Positions 1 to 6,982 of a DNA stretch of 15,099 nt are shown here, one piece after another. The notes below the pieces were generated by a model that did no database searches, was not told the DNA's origin, and worked only from the letters and a program-made list of their open reading frames with translations. Location of the stretch: assembly GCA_003444085.1 (NCBI GenBank), contig DLVL01000054.1, forward strand, positions 15,936 through 31,034, given 5' to 3'. Within the stretch, counting starts at the first letter, position 1. Every line of letters begins with the position of its first letter. Source of the DNA: Kosmotogaceae bacterium (GTDB lineage: Bacteria; Thermotogota; Thermotogae; Petrotogales; Kosmotogaceae). A program made the position numbers and the translations under genes.

Positions 1-70
1 CAGGCATCGATTGCTCATTGAAGATCGTCTGTACAATCCGGTGTTGTTGACAATCAAATACACGTTACTT

Positions 71-982
71 CTACCGGTTTGGGCTTGTATATAGTACCTC
101 TACTGCTGCACGCTTTTCTTTATCTGCTACATGCAAGTATATACTAGTTGTTGCAAGATTTGAATGTCCTAACAATTCTTGTACAATCTTTACATTGACT
201 CCTCGTTGTACAAGATGTGTAGCAAAACTATGTCTAAATACATGTGCATGCACGTGTATATTTGGTATTGCTTTCTTTGCTTGTGTATTCAACATTTTGG
301 GGATCATCTTCCTTGTGATCGGTTCTCCTCGCGTCCCCAAAAAAAGTGCTTCTGTCTTCCCCGCATTCGGAAAAGAGTCTCTGATCTCAAGGTAATCACC
401 GATTATTGCAGCTGCCTGAGAGTTAAGCGGGACGATTCTGTCCTTGCCGCCCTTTCCGTCACGAACTCTAATATAGGGTTCATCAATGATCGGAACATCA
501 GACAGCTTGAGTGTGCAGGCTTCGCTTACGCGCAAGCCGCCGTAGTAAAGCACAGCAACAATCGCTTTGTTCCGTTTTCCCATACGGGTTTTGGAGAAAC
601 TCGAAAGCAGTTTCTGAACATTCTCATAGGATATGTATTCCGGGATGCGTCTTCTCAACTTCGGACCTTTCACAAGATCCGTCGGCACTGATTTGATCTC
701 ACCTGACATGAAAAGGAAGAGATAGAAGGACTTCACCGAAGAGAGATTCCTTGCAATACTTGATACAGAAAGCCCTGAAGCTCTCCCCTTTGATTTTGAC
801 AGCGACTTCATGTAGCTTTCAATACTCCTTCGCTTTATACCAGTATAATCAAGAGAATGTTCTCTCAAGAAGGATTTGAAGCGTTCCAGGTCCTTCAAGT
901 AAGCCAGTATCGTGTTCGGCGACATATTCCTTACATACTTGAGGTAATCATGAAACCTGTCGAGTGCTTCATCAAAATCCAT
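71..982 (-). CDS. xer: Tyrosine recombinase, XerC/XerD (XerA) type
   Basis: This is a site-specific recombinase of the tyrosine family, most likely the cytoplasmic enzyme that resolves chromosome dimers, although an element-borne integrase cannot be excluded. From the chosen ATG the protein has 303 residues, a normal Xer length. The N-terminal SAM-like core-binding domain (about 1-90) contains MSPNTILAYLKDLERF. The catalytic domain shows every expected residue: Arg151 in GLRVSEA, Lys177 in GKGGKDR, His247 and Arg250 in HVFRH, His273 in LLGHS and Tyr282. The His-to-Tyr spacing of nine matches XerD. An in-frame ATG at 1015 would add 11 residues, but the ATG at 982 has a G-rich SD (GGGGG, 7-base spacer) and fits the family N-terminus better. 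The last 75 or so residues are encoded by DNA of about 37% GC with different codon choice, against about 49% just upstream. A promoter-like site lies at 1040-1067. Confidence 0.9.
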   Translation of the reverse strand: MDFDEALDRFHDYLKYVRNMSPNTILAYLKDLERFKSFLREHSLDYTGIKRRSIESYMKSLSKSKGRASGLSVSSIARNLSSVKSFYLFLFMSGEIKSVPTDLVKGPKLRRRIPEYISYENVQKLLSSFSKTRMGKRNKAIVAVLYYGGLRVSEACTLKLSDVPIIDEPYIRVRDGKGGKDRIVPLNSQAAAIIGDYLEIRDSFPNAGKTEALFLGTRGEPITRKMIPKMLNTQAKKAIPNIHVHAHVFRHSFATHLVQRGVNVKIVQELLGHSNLATTSIYLHVADKEKRAAVEVLYTSPNR

Positions 983-1039
983 TGTCTTACCCCCAGAATC
1001 CAATAATGGCGACATAATGTCTATTATGTCTCCACTTTC

Positions 1040-1067
1040 ATCATATCACAAAGCAAAAATCAGACAA
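1040..1067 (-). promoter_or_regulatory. Candidate sigma-70 promoter for the recombinase gene
   Basis: Read on the minus strand, a -35-like TTGTCT (1067 to 1062) is separated by 16 bases from a good -10 TATGAT (1045 to 1040). Transcription would start near 1033, giving a leader of about 50 bases before the chosen ATG. The match was made by eye only. Confidence 0.4.
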
Positions 1068-1114
1068 TACTTCTGAAAAGCTTATAAACAAAGGGGTTCC
1101 GCTTCATGCCTCTC

Positions 1115-1126
1115 AGAATCGATTCT
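1115..1126. repeat. 12-bp perfect palindrome, copy 1
   Basis: AGAATCGATTCT is its own reverse complement. On the minus strand the flanks extend it to CTTAGAATCGATTCTGAG, an 18-base stem that is complete if one G-U pair is allowed. The same motif recurs 71 bp away in the same context, GCYYAGAATCGATTCTRAGA followed by GG. A paired operator or a hairpin repeat fits equally well. Confidence 0.6.
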
Positions 1127-1185
1127 AAGCCCTTCAACATGAACGTGGAGCACCAAATACTCATCCGACACCGATAAAACCTCTT

Positions 1186-1197
1186 AGAATCGATTCT
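1186..1197. repeat. 12-bp perfect palindrome, copy 2
   Basis: This is the second AGAATCGATTCT, in the same orientation as copy 1 when the asymmetric flanks are compared. It lies 13 bp beyond the stop codon of the unknown gene at 1211-2140, so it might also act as an RNA hairpin at the end of that transcript. No T-run follows it. Confidence 0.6.
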
Positions 1198-1210
1198 GGG
1201 CGGTCGTGAT

Positions 1211-2140
1211 TCAGCGTACCCTGTTCATGTCATCTCGCAGTTCTTTGATCACTTCTTTATACTTCTCGTTAAGTGAATACTTCTTCCCCTTCCTAATGAC
1301 AAGTTCCTCCTTGACACCACCGTAGTGTTTGGAAAGTGCTCCCATGATTGCCCCAAGAGCCATAGGGCTTTTGATCTTCTCATGTTCGTTTTTGGCCAGT
1401 TCTTCATTAATCGATGCCAGCAGTTCTTCTCCTTCCTTTGCCCGGTCTGCAAGCATTATCAGGAATAGCTTTGTTGGGAGCTTGAGCCTGTTCTCAATGA
1501 AGTCTACAAGTTCTTCCTTCTCCCATTCAGAAACCGGACGAACAGGAGAAACGTTTTGCTTTATCTCTCGCTTGAAAGCCAGAAGGATCAGCTCCATAAT
1601 TGGCTCCAGCTTTCTATCAAAATTGTTCTGAACTGATAGCGATGCGCAGACCGTGGAAAGTGGTATATTTACTTGTTTTACCATATTCAGGAACTCAGCG
1701 AGTTTTTTTATGGTCACATACGGTCTTTGAATCTCTACTTCTTCTGAAAGAACCATCAGAGCTTCGTCGGTGATCTTTCGGAGGTCCTGCCCAACACGTG
1801 GGATCATCGCAGCGATTTTCACAGAGTAATCCTTGCCTGTTCCCCATATTCCGGTTATTCCCTCGTTGTTTTCATAGGGAGCGTATTTCACGCTGAGTCC
1901 TGCCAGTTCAGCCATGCGGTTCACCAGGTCACCAAAGACCTTGCTGAGCATCGCCTTTCCTTCTGTAGTAGCTTCTTCGTGCTTCTGCAGGACTCCCTCG
2001 ATATCCGACGTGATCCCTTCGAGGTGCTCTATTTTTCTCAAGTAACTGTTGACAAATCTCTGCCTTGACGAGTTCTCGCCTTCGTCGTTCAACTCTCCAA
2101 GTATATACAAGATATCCACTGCACTGATTCTGCTGTTCAC
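1211..2140 (-). CDS. Uncharacterised protein, 309 residues, possible DNA-binding or degenerate nuclease-like protein
   Basis: I do not recognise this gene. The GTG start at 2140 is well supported by GAGGTG with a 5-base spacer. The protein is soluble and mostly helical, with no signal peptide or membrane segment. Residues 34-60 are charged and could form a coiled coil. Residues 90-112 (YENNEGITGIWGTGKDYSVKI) recall the strand-turn-strand core of PD-(D/E)XK nucleases, where a Gly-Ile-Trp strand precedes a Val-Glu-x-Lys strand. Here the Glu-x-Lys is missing (VKIAAM), so any such fold would be catalytically dead. Residues 258-300 (from SPMALGAIMGAL to YSLNEKYKEVI) resemble a small winged-helix domain. 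Both comparisons are by eye and speculative. A promoter candidate at 2197-2223 suggests independent transcription. Confidence 0.75.
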   Translation of the reverse strand: MNSRISAVDILYILGELNDEGENSSRQRFVNSYLRKIEHLEGITSDIEGVLQKHEEATTEGKAMLSKVFGDLVNRMAELAGLSVKYAPYENNEGITGIWGTGKDYSVKIAAMIPRVGQDLRKITDEALMVLSEEVEIQRPYVTIKKLAEFLNMVKQVNIPLSTVCASLSVQNNFDRKLEPIMELILLAFKREIKQNVSPVRPVSEWEKEELVDFIENRLKLPTKLFLIMLADRAKEGEELLASINEELAKNEHEKIKSPMALGAIMGALSKHYGGVKEELVIRKGKKYSLNEKYKEVIKELRDDMNRVR

Positions 2141-2196
2141 TATAACACCTCTTCTCTTATATATACAATATGTATAAGTGTGTCCTTGTACATGCC

Positions 2197-2223
2197 ATTA
2201 TATCATAAATATCTATGTATCAA
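2197..2223 (-). promoter_or_regulatory. Candidate promoter for the unknown 309-residue protein
   Basis: On the minus strand TTGATA (2223 to 2218, five of six matches to the -35 consensus) is followed after 15 bases by a perfect TATAAT (2202 to 2197). The spacer is shorter than the ideal 17. Transcription would begin near 2190, about 50 bases before the GTG start. Confidence 0.4.
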
Positions 2224-2371
2224 TATGTGTATTATCATAACTTGTATCCACAATACTCCATTCAAATACTAGACATGTATGTTGTCACTGGTATGTACAC
2301 GACTAACTATTCGCTATTCATTTATACAAGAATAAACAGACGAAAGACACCGTTAATCACTGATTCTGCTT

Positions 2372-2399
2372 TTGCATGTACGCGTATGCATTGTACAAT
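2372..2399 (+). promoter_or_regulatory. Weak candidate promoter for the rel operon
   Basis: TTGCAT (2372-2377) and TACAAT (2394-2399, five of six matches to the -10 consensus) are 16 bases apart. The -35 match is poor. If it is used, the rel transcript has a leader of about 185 bases. A second -10-like TAGAAT at 2561-2566 lacks a clear -35. Confidence 0.25.
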
Positions 2400-2407
2400 A
2401 CACAATC

Positions 2408-2545
2408 ATGAGGAATTGCGCGGTCACCCCTCGAACACTCAACTGCAAGGCTGTAGAAATCGTCAAAAACGTGAAGGCATCTCTCCGCTCACATGTGAAC
2501 TGCGCTACTCGCCGCACGCTACTGGAGTGCATCCATAATTACTGA
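2408..2545 (+). CDS. Possible small Cys-pair protein (45 residues)
   Basis: An ATG at 2408 opens 45 codons ending in TGA at 2543-2545. The four cysteines form two C-x8-C pairs, CAVTPRTLNC and CATRRTLLEC, which look alike and are separated by a helix-prone lysine/valine segment. The base composition is that of coding DNA and contrasts with the AT-rich stretch just upstream. Against it, there is no SD and the ATG lies only a few bases after the putative start of transcription, so it would have to be translated leaderless. It could easily be a chance open frame in the rel leader. Confidence 0.2.
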   Translation: MRNCAVTPRTLNCKAVEIVKNVKASLRSHVNCATRRTLLECIHNY

Positions 2546-2592
2546 GTTCGTTGTTCGTGATAGAATTGGTCCAGGACTGATGAGGTGGGACT

Positions 2593-4764
2593 TTGGCGAA
2601 TAATTTTATCGCTACAAAGGATCTCGTTGAAGAAATTGAGTCGATACTGGGCTCAAGGTTTAAGCGTTCAGATCGTGAAAAGATTGTTGACGCTTATGAG
2701 TTTGCCTGTACCCACCACGAGAACCACTTCAGAGATTCAGGCGAGCCATTCATCACTCATCCTGCTGGTGTAGCCAAGATCCTTGCTGGGCTTGGTGCTG
2801 ACGTCGACACTATTGCTTCCGGTCTGCTTCACGATGTTGTCGAGGACTGTGGTGTGCCGATCGAGGTTGTCGAAGAGCAATTCGGAGAGAGGGTCCGCAC
2901 GATTGTCGACGGCGTAACAAAAATTAGCAACCTGAAGCTTAACGAGAAGCTGAGCCTCTCAGACATGAAGTCCAAGATAAAGGTGGAAACTTTGAGGAAA
3001 CTCCTCATCGCCCTTGCCAATGACCCCAGAATAATCATCGTCAAACTTGCAGACAGATTGCACAATATGCGAACCATGGAATTTCTCAAAGATGAACAAA
3101 AGAGAATCGAGAAATCCAGAGAGACTTTGGATATATACGCTCCAATAGCCAATCGTATCGGAATAAACATCATCAAGTGGGAACTTGAAGACCTTGCATT
3201 CAAATACGTCAATCCTGAGGCCTATGATGAGCTCAAGAACCGTGTAAACCAGCGTCTGGCTGATAGAAGCAAAGTTATGGACGAATACAAAGAAATAGTC
3301 GCCTCAGAACTCAAGAAGCATAGAATCGACTTCCGCATAGAAGGAAGGGTCAAGCATCTTTACAGTATATGGAACAAGATGGTCAAGAAAGGTAAGTCAT
3401 TCGACGAAATACTCGATCTCGTGGCACTTCGCATAGTAACAAAGAGTGAACTGAACTGCTACAAGATACTCGGAGCTGTTCACGCTCTGTGGCCACCCAT
3501 TCCCAACCGCTTCAAAGACTACATTGCGGCTCCAAAATCAAACGGTTATAAATCACTTCACACAACCCTGATCACACATCGTGGTGAACCTCTTGAAATA
3601 CAGATCAGAAGTGAACGGATGCATCGTGAAGCAGAAATAGGTGTTGCATCTCACTGGGCCTACAAGGAGAACATGGACCTTAAAGACCGGACCTGGTTTG
3701 CACAACTTGTCAGCTGGCACAAGGACTTCATTCAGAGCTTCGAAGACCTTGACCAGGTCTCCAGCATGCTCACGACTGACGACGTCTTTGTCTTTACTCC
3801 CAAGGGCGAGGTGATTCACCTTCCTAAGGGGGCTACACCGATTGACTTCGCCTACTCAATACATACCGAGATCGGTCATCACTTCTCTCAGGCAAAAGTG
3901 AACGACAGGATCGTTCCCATCGATTACGAATTGCGACTTGGAGACAGGGTCGAGGTAGTCGTAAACAAAGCCAGTCAAGGACCCAGCCTGGATTGGTTAA
4001 AATACGCAAAGTCAAACAGCACCAAGGCAAAGATCAAGCGTTTTTTCCGCTCGAAGTACAGCGCTGAGCTGGTTGAAAGAGGAAAGGAGATCTTCAGAAA
4101 GGTAAGCAAGAAGCTTGCAAAACCCATGGACGAGCTGATCGAGAGCGAGCCCATGGCAAACCTTTTCCGGAGACTGGGAATAACCAGTGATATAGAGCTC
4201 TATATGAAACTTGGTGATGGTTCGATCACACTTGGAGAAATGCTGAAAGTCCTTTACCCCGAACCCGAGGATGAAGAGCTTCCCGAAGCATCGCATATCA
4301 AATTCAAGCAGCAGAGTGGAAACGAAGTCGTTATTGGCGGGCAGACAGGAATTGATGTGCACTTTGCCAGATGCTGTGCACCCCTTCCCGGTGACAGTAT
4401 CATTGGAATAATCAGTAGTCGAGGAATATCTGTCCACAATGCTGCTTGCCGCAACGTTAAGGGCGCGCCCCCTGACAAACAGATCGATGCTCGCTGGAGC
4501 ATCACTACAGGGGAGAAATTCAGTGTTTGGATTCGAGTGGAGTTTGATAATTCTGTCGGACAACTTGTCAACAAGATATTGGAGAGAATAGAGACCAAGA
4601 ACGCGCGAGTAACAAAGTACACCTACGAGTCCAACAAATGGGGGCAGGGTATTATGAATGCAATGCTCCTGGTCAACGACGTTGGACACCTCACCTCTGT
4701 AATGGAAAGCATCAGAATCATGAAAGGTGTGCAATTTGTCAGAAGAACAGGAGCGCTAATGTGA
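2593..4764 (+). CDS. rel: Bifunctional (p)ppGpp synthetase/hydrolase, Rel/SpoT family
   Basis: This is a long RelA/SpoT homologue, the stringent-response enzyme that makes and degrades (p)ppGpp in the cytoplasm. The 723 residues show the full domain order. The HD hydrolase domain (about 30-190) has His56 in ITHP and the His80-Asp81 pair in LLHDVVED. The synthetase domain (about 225-345) has RFKDYIAAPKSNGYKSLHT at 306-324 and LEIQIRSERMHREAEIGVA. A TGS domain spans 396-457. A helical and Cys-containing region carries FARCCAPLPGD at 591-601, and a C-terminal ACT/RRM domain covers about 645-718. RFKD at 306-309 is the RxKD motif of bifunctional enzymes rather than the ExDD of synthetase-only RelA, and the HD residues are intact, so both activities are expected. 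The TTG start is supported by GAGGTG with a 5-base spacer. It heads a seven-gene chain, and its TGA overlaps the dtd GTG. Confidence 0.95.
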   Translation: MANNFIATKDLVEEIESILGSRFKRSDREKIVDAYEFACTHHENHFRDSGEPFITHPAGVAKILAGLGADVDTIASGLLHDVVEDCGVPIEVVEEQFGERVRTIVDGVTKISNLKLNEKLSLSDMKSKIKVETLRKLLIALANDPRIIIVKLADRLHNMRTMEFLKDEQKRIEKSRETLDIYAPIANRIGINIIKWELEDLAFKYVNPEAYDELKNRVNQRLADRSKVMDEYKEIVASELKKHRIDFRIEGRVKHLYSIWNKMVKKGKSFDEILDLVALRIVTKSELNCYKILGAVHALWPPIPNRFKDYIAAPKSNGYKSLHTTLITHRGEPLEIQIRSERMHREAEIGVASHWAYKENMDLKDRTWFAQLVSWHKDFIQSFEDLDQVSSMLTTDDVFVFTPKGEVIHLPKGATPIDFAYSIHTEIGHHFSQAKVNDRIVPIDYELRLGDRVEVVVNKASQGPSLDWLKYAKSNSTKAKIKRFFRSKYSAELVERGKEIFRKVSKKLAKPMDELIESEPMANLFRRLGITSDIELYMKLGDGSITLGEMLKVLYPEPEDEELPEASHIKFKQQSGNEVVIGGQTGIDVHFARCCAPLPGDSIIGIISSRGISVHNAACRNVKGAPPDKQIDARWSITTGEKFSVWIRVEFDNSVGQLVNKILERIETKNARVTKYTYESNKWGQGIMNAMLLVNDVGHLTSVMESIRIMKGVQFVRRTGALM

Positions 4765-5207
4765 GAGCAGTTGTTCAGAAGGTCACACATGCGACAGTAA
4801 CTGTAAACGGAAACACTGCAGGGGAGATCGGCAGAGGTCTTGTTGTTCTGCTCGGAGTCGAATCAGGTGACATCACTAATGACGTTGTCTGGATGGTCAA
4901 CAAGATCATTCACCTCAGAATCTTCGAAGATGGCAGAAACCTCATGAACCTATCAGTTCAAGACATCAAAGGAGCAATTCTTGCTGTATCCCAGTTCACT
5001 CTGCTGGGAGATGCCAGAAAGGGTCGGCGTCCTTCATTCACTGCTGCTGCTTCTTTAGAGACTGCCGAGGAGATGTTCAACCAATTCGTTGATCTGGCGT
5101 CTAAGTACGTGAATGTTCAAACGGGGGTCTTTCGAGCTCATATGAAGGTAAACCTAACAAATGATGGTCCAGTTACAATACTTCTTGATTCCAAGAAGCA
5201 ATTCTAG
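4761..5207 (+). CDS. dtd: D-aminoacyl-tRNA deacylase
   Basis: Dtd removes D-amino acids (and glycine) wrongly attached to tRNA, a cytoplasmic proofreading step. The 148-residue protein matches the family length. It begins MRAVVQKVTHATVTV and carries both signature motifs: SQFTLLGDARKGRRPSF near residue 77 and the Gly-cisPro segment NDGPVTILLDS near the C-terminus. Longer in-frame starts exist upstream, but the GTG at 4761 is preferred. AGGAG lies 7 bases before it, the N-terminus then aligns with the family, and the GTG overlaps the rel stop in a GTGA junction, which implies translational coupling. The rel-dtd order is a recurrent arrangement in bacteria. Confidence 0.95.
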   Translation: MRAVVQKVTHATVTVNGNTAGEIGRGLVVLLGVESGDITNDVVWMVNKIIHLRIFEDGRNLMNLSVQDIKGAILAVSQFTLLGDARKGRRPSFTAAASLETAEEMFNQFVDLASKYVNVQTGVFRAHMKVNLTNDGPVTILLDSKKQF

Positions 5208-5218
5208 GAGGTGTTCCA

Positions 5219-5713
5219 GTGCGTAAGTTTTTACCTGTATTACTTGTTGTCGTAGCAGTCGCGATCGTAGCCGTAGTGACGATCTCTGAAAACTCGGCCG
5301 GAACTCAAAACCCACCTACTGTGGGGTTTGTTGATATGGAGAAGATTCTTGCATCAAACACTGACTGGGTAAATCTCAACAAGGAATACGAAGCAGATCT
5401 TCGCTTCTACCAGCGAGAACTCGACAACATGGTTGCAGACTATCAAAGGCTGGTTCAGGAAGGTCGAACAACCGAGGCTGAACGCAAACAGCAGGAGATC
5501 CTCTCAAAACGCGATCAGTTCGAGATGGCTCTTGCCAGTACTTACAGCGAAAAGACCGAGATCATCATAACTAGAATTACGAGAAGAATCAGCGACTACG
5601 CTGAATTCATGGGTATTGATCTCATATTGACCGCCGATGCACTTGTATATGGAAAAGGAACGTATGACATTACTGATTACATAGTGGATTATCTCAAGGA
5701 ATTCGAACGGTGA
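5219..5713 (+). CDS. ompH: OmpH/Skp-family periplasmic chaperone
   Basis: OmpH/Skp proteins bind unfolded outer-membrane proteins in the periplasm. The protein has 164 residues. Residues 2-22 form a signal peptide or signal anchor (FLPVLLVVVAVAIVAVVTI) with no lipobox. The family's opening strand VGFVDMEKIL follows near residue 35. A long charged helical region (about 50-125), expected to form a coiled-coil tentacle, comes next, and the closing strand DLILTADALVYGKG ends the fold. The GTG start has a perfect AGGAGGTG 5 bases upstream that overlaps the dtd stop. The protein points to a diderm envelope and sits directly before lptB, to which it is joined by a GTGA overlap. Confidence 0.85.
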   Translation: MRKFLPVLLVVVAVAIVAVVTISENSAGTQNPPTVGFVDMEKILASNTDWVNLNKEYEADLRFYQRELDNMVADYQRLVQEGRTTEAERKQQEILSKRDQFEMALASTYSEKTEIIITRITRRISDYAEFMGIDLILTADALVYGKGTYDITDYIVDYLKEFER

Positions 5714-6444
5714 GCAGTTCTTCCGCTTTAAGATGTGAAAGCATCTTCAAGCGGTATGGCAAGAGAGTCGTCCTCAGGGATGTCAACATCGACGCCATGC
5801 CGGGAGAGATTCTTGGGATACTCGGACCAAATGGTGCGGGAAAGACAACAGCTTTCAAGTCAATACTCGGTATTGTAATACCTGATCGAGGCCACATTTT
5901 TCTCAATGGCGAGAAGATAACTCATCTGCCTGTTCACGAAAGGGCACGACGGGGAATTGCCTATCTTCCCCAGGAGACTTCTATTTTCAAGGGAATAACA
6001 GTCATGGAGAATCTTGAGCTTGTCCTGAGATACAATGGCATCGACAAATCCAGACGCAAGCAGATCACAACGGAACTCCTTGAGGATTTTGGAATGGAAC
6101 AGCTGAAAGACCAGAAAGCCTACTTGTTATCTGGAGGGGAGAAACGGCGACTTGAGTTCGCTCGGACGCTCACTCTCTCCCCTTCTTTCATTCTACTCGA
6201 CGAACCTTTTGTAGGAATTGACCCCATTACCGTCAAAGACATCCAGAAGATTATCCGCAAACTGAAACACAAAAACATTGGCGTCATCGTCACAGATCAC
6301 GATGTCAGTAGTATTTCCAAGGTCGTCGACAAACTCTACGTGCTGTTCAAAGGTGAGGTTATCGCCGAGGGACCACCAGAAAAAGTCCTCTCTGACAGCA
6401 GTGTTGTTGAAAACTATCTGGGAGAGGAAGAGTCAGTCGTATGA
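5710..6444 (+). CDS. lptB: ABC transporter ATPase, LptB-like (LPS/lipid export type)
   Basis: This is a cytoplasmic ATPase subunit of the LptB subfamily, which powers extraction of lipopolysaccharide-type lipids from the inner membrane. Whether this organism makes LPS is not shown here. The 244 residues match LptB length. Visible motifs are Walker A GPNGAGKTT (39-47), Q-loop Gln88 in AYLPQETSIF, signature LLSGGEKRR (139-147), Walker B FILLDEP (160-166) and the switch His197 in TDHDV. The phrases YLPQE.SIF, GEKRR.EFAR and FVGIDP are typical of LptB rather than LivF. The GTG start overlaps the ompH stop, with AAGGA 9 bases upstream. The LptF/G permease partners are not in the window. Confidence 0.85.
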   Translation: MSSSSALRCESIFKRYGKRVVLRDVNIDAMPGEILGILGPNGAGKTTAFKSILGIVIPDRGHIFLNGEKITHLPVHERARRGIAYLPQETSIFKGITVMENLELVLRYNGIDKSRRKQITTELLEDFGMEQLKDQKAYLLSGGEKRRLEFARTLTLSPSFILLDEPFVGIDPITVKDIQKIIRKLKHKNIGVIVTDHDVSSISKVVDKLYVLFKGEVIAEGPPEKVLSDSSVVENYLGEEESVV

Positions 6445-6941
6445 ACATATCCGTGATCGGTTATTCTGGCCCAATTGATTTACCACCGGTGTCCGACATA
6501 CGGGATACGTGTGACCAAGTAGGTCACCTGATCGCAGAGATGGGACATACCCTCTTCACAGGAGGACGGAACGGTGTGATGGAGATCGTCTCCAGAAGCG
6601 CTCGCCAAGCTGGCGGCACTGTCATCGGTGTTCTGCCTTTCGAAGAAGACGGAAATCCTTATAACAATGTTGCTCTGAAAACCGGTATGGATTACAAGTT
6701 GCGTTCGCTGATTCTTATACATTCTGTTGATCTTGTCATCTCAATCGGGGGGGAAATCGGAACACTCTTTGAGATTGTAGCAGCGTACGGCTACGAAAAA
6801 GATGTTATCCTATTCTCTGGAACCGGTGGGGTTACTGACCGTGTAGGGGCGATACTAATAGATAACAGATACCTGGATAACAGAAGACTCGCTTCTATTC
6901 ACAGTGTCAAAAGCCTGAACGAACTCAAATCTTTCCTTTGA
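6441..6941 (+). CDS. LOG-like Rossmann-fold protein (TIGR00725-type)
   Basis: The 166-residue cytoplasmic protein resembles the SLOG/LOG superfamily of nucleotide-binding proteins that includes cytokinin-activating phosphoribohydrolases. It opens with a Rossmann strand, MNISVIGYSGP, followed by the loop FTGGRNGVME (39-48). The family's GGxxGTxxE signature appears as SIGGEIGTLFE (101-111), without the proline of true LOG enzymes (PGGxGT), as is usual for the TIGR00725 subgroup. Arg88 in YKLRSL occupies the place of the LOG catalytic arginine. No substrate can be assigned. Its ATG overlaps the lptB stop in an ATGA junction, and its TGA lies 41 bases before the gltX start. Confidence 0.75.
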   Translation: MNISVIGYSGPIDLPPVSDIRDTCDQVGHLIAEMGHTLFTGGRNGVMEIVSRSARQAGGTVIGVLPFEEDGNPYNNVALKTGMDYKLRSLILIHSVDLVISIGGEIGTLFEIVAAYGYEKDVILFSGTGGVTDRVGAILIDNRYLDNRRLASIHSVKSLNELKSFL

Positions 6942-6982
6942 GAGTTCGCCCCCCAAAATCAACAACTCATACTGGAGGACAT

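Larger units (their letters stand above)
983..1210. other. Intergenic spacer with paired palindromes and a short open frame
   Basis: This spacer separates two minus-strand genes. It holds the xer promoter candidate and two copies of a 12-bp palindrome (1115-1126 and 1186-1197). A minus-strand open frame of 34 codons (ATG at 1164, stop at 1060-1062) ends in a protein-like stretch, GMKRNPFVYKLF. It has no convincing SD, so I do not call it a gene. The block could be a copy of a dispersed repeat, which one genome search would settle. Confidence 0.4.
2141..2592. other. Divergent intergenic region, AT-rich left half and normal right half
   Basis: About 450 bp separate the divergent unknown gene and rel. 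Positions 2161-2340 are only about 29% GC and rich in GTATA/TGTAT strings. Positions 2401-2520 return to about 53% GC. The left part holds the minus-strand promoter candidate. The right part holds a possible rel promoter (2372-2399), a 10-bp palindrome TCACATGTGA at 2489-2498, and a 45-codon open frame from 2408. I could not fold a convincing structured RNA by eye. Confidence 0.5.

Noticed and set aside
41..70. A TTGACA at 47-52 that could be a -35 box.
   Set aside because: No -10-like sequence follows at 16-18 bases (it falls on TCTACC), and no plus-strand gene starts nearby.
179..213. Two TTGTACAA palindromes 27 bp apart (179-186, 206-213), with a third at 2391-2398.
   Set aside because: The first two encode Val-Gln (GTA CAA) in conserved recombinase positions, so the repetition follows from codon use. 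The third alone is not enough to claim a binding-site family.
1060..1164. A 34-codon minus-strand ORF ending in NPFVYKLFRSIV.
   Set aside because: It lacks a good SD, covers a palindrome and the xer promoter candidate, and is more likely part of a repeat than a gene.
2215..2538. A 107-codon plus-strand open frame in the rel upstream region.
   Set aside because: It starts in the 29% GC stretch, its composition is low-complexity Tyr/Ile/Thr early on, and it has no SD and no family resemblance. It overlaps the other weak small-ORF candidate in another frame.
2401..2592. A possible riboswitch or structured RNA ahead of rel.
   Set aside because: I found only isolated short palindromes such as TCACATGTGA and no stacked helices or known consensus by eye.
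4012..4734. A 240-codon minus-strand open frame opposite rel.
   Set aside because: It lies entirely antisense to the strongly conserved C-terminal domains of Rel and shows no features of its own.
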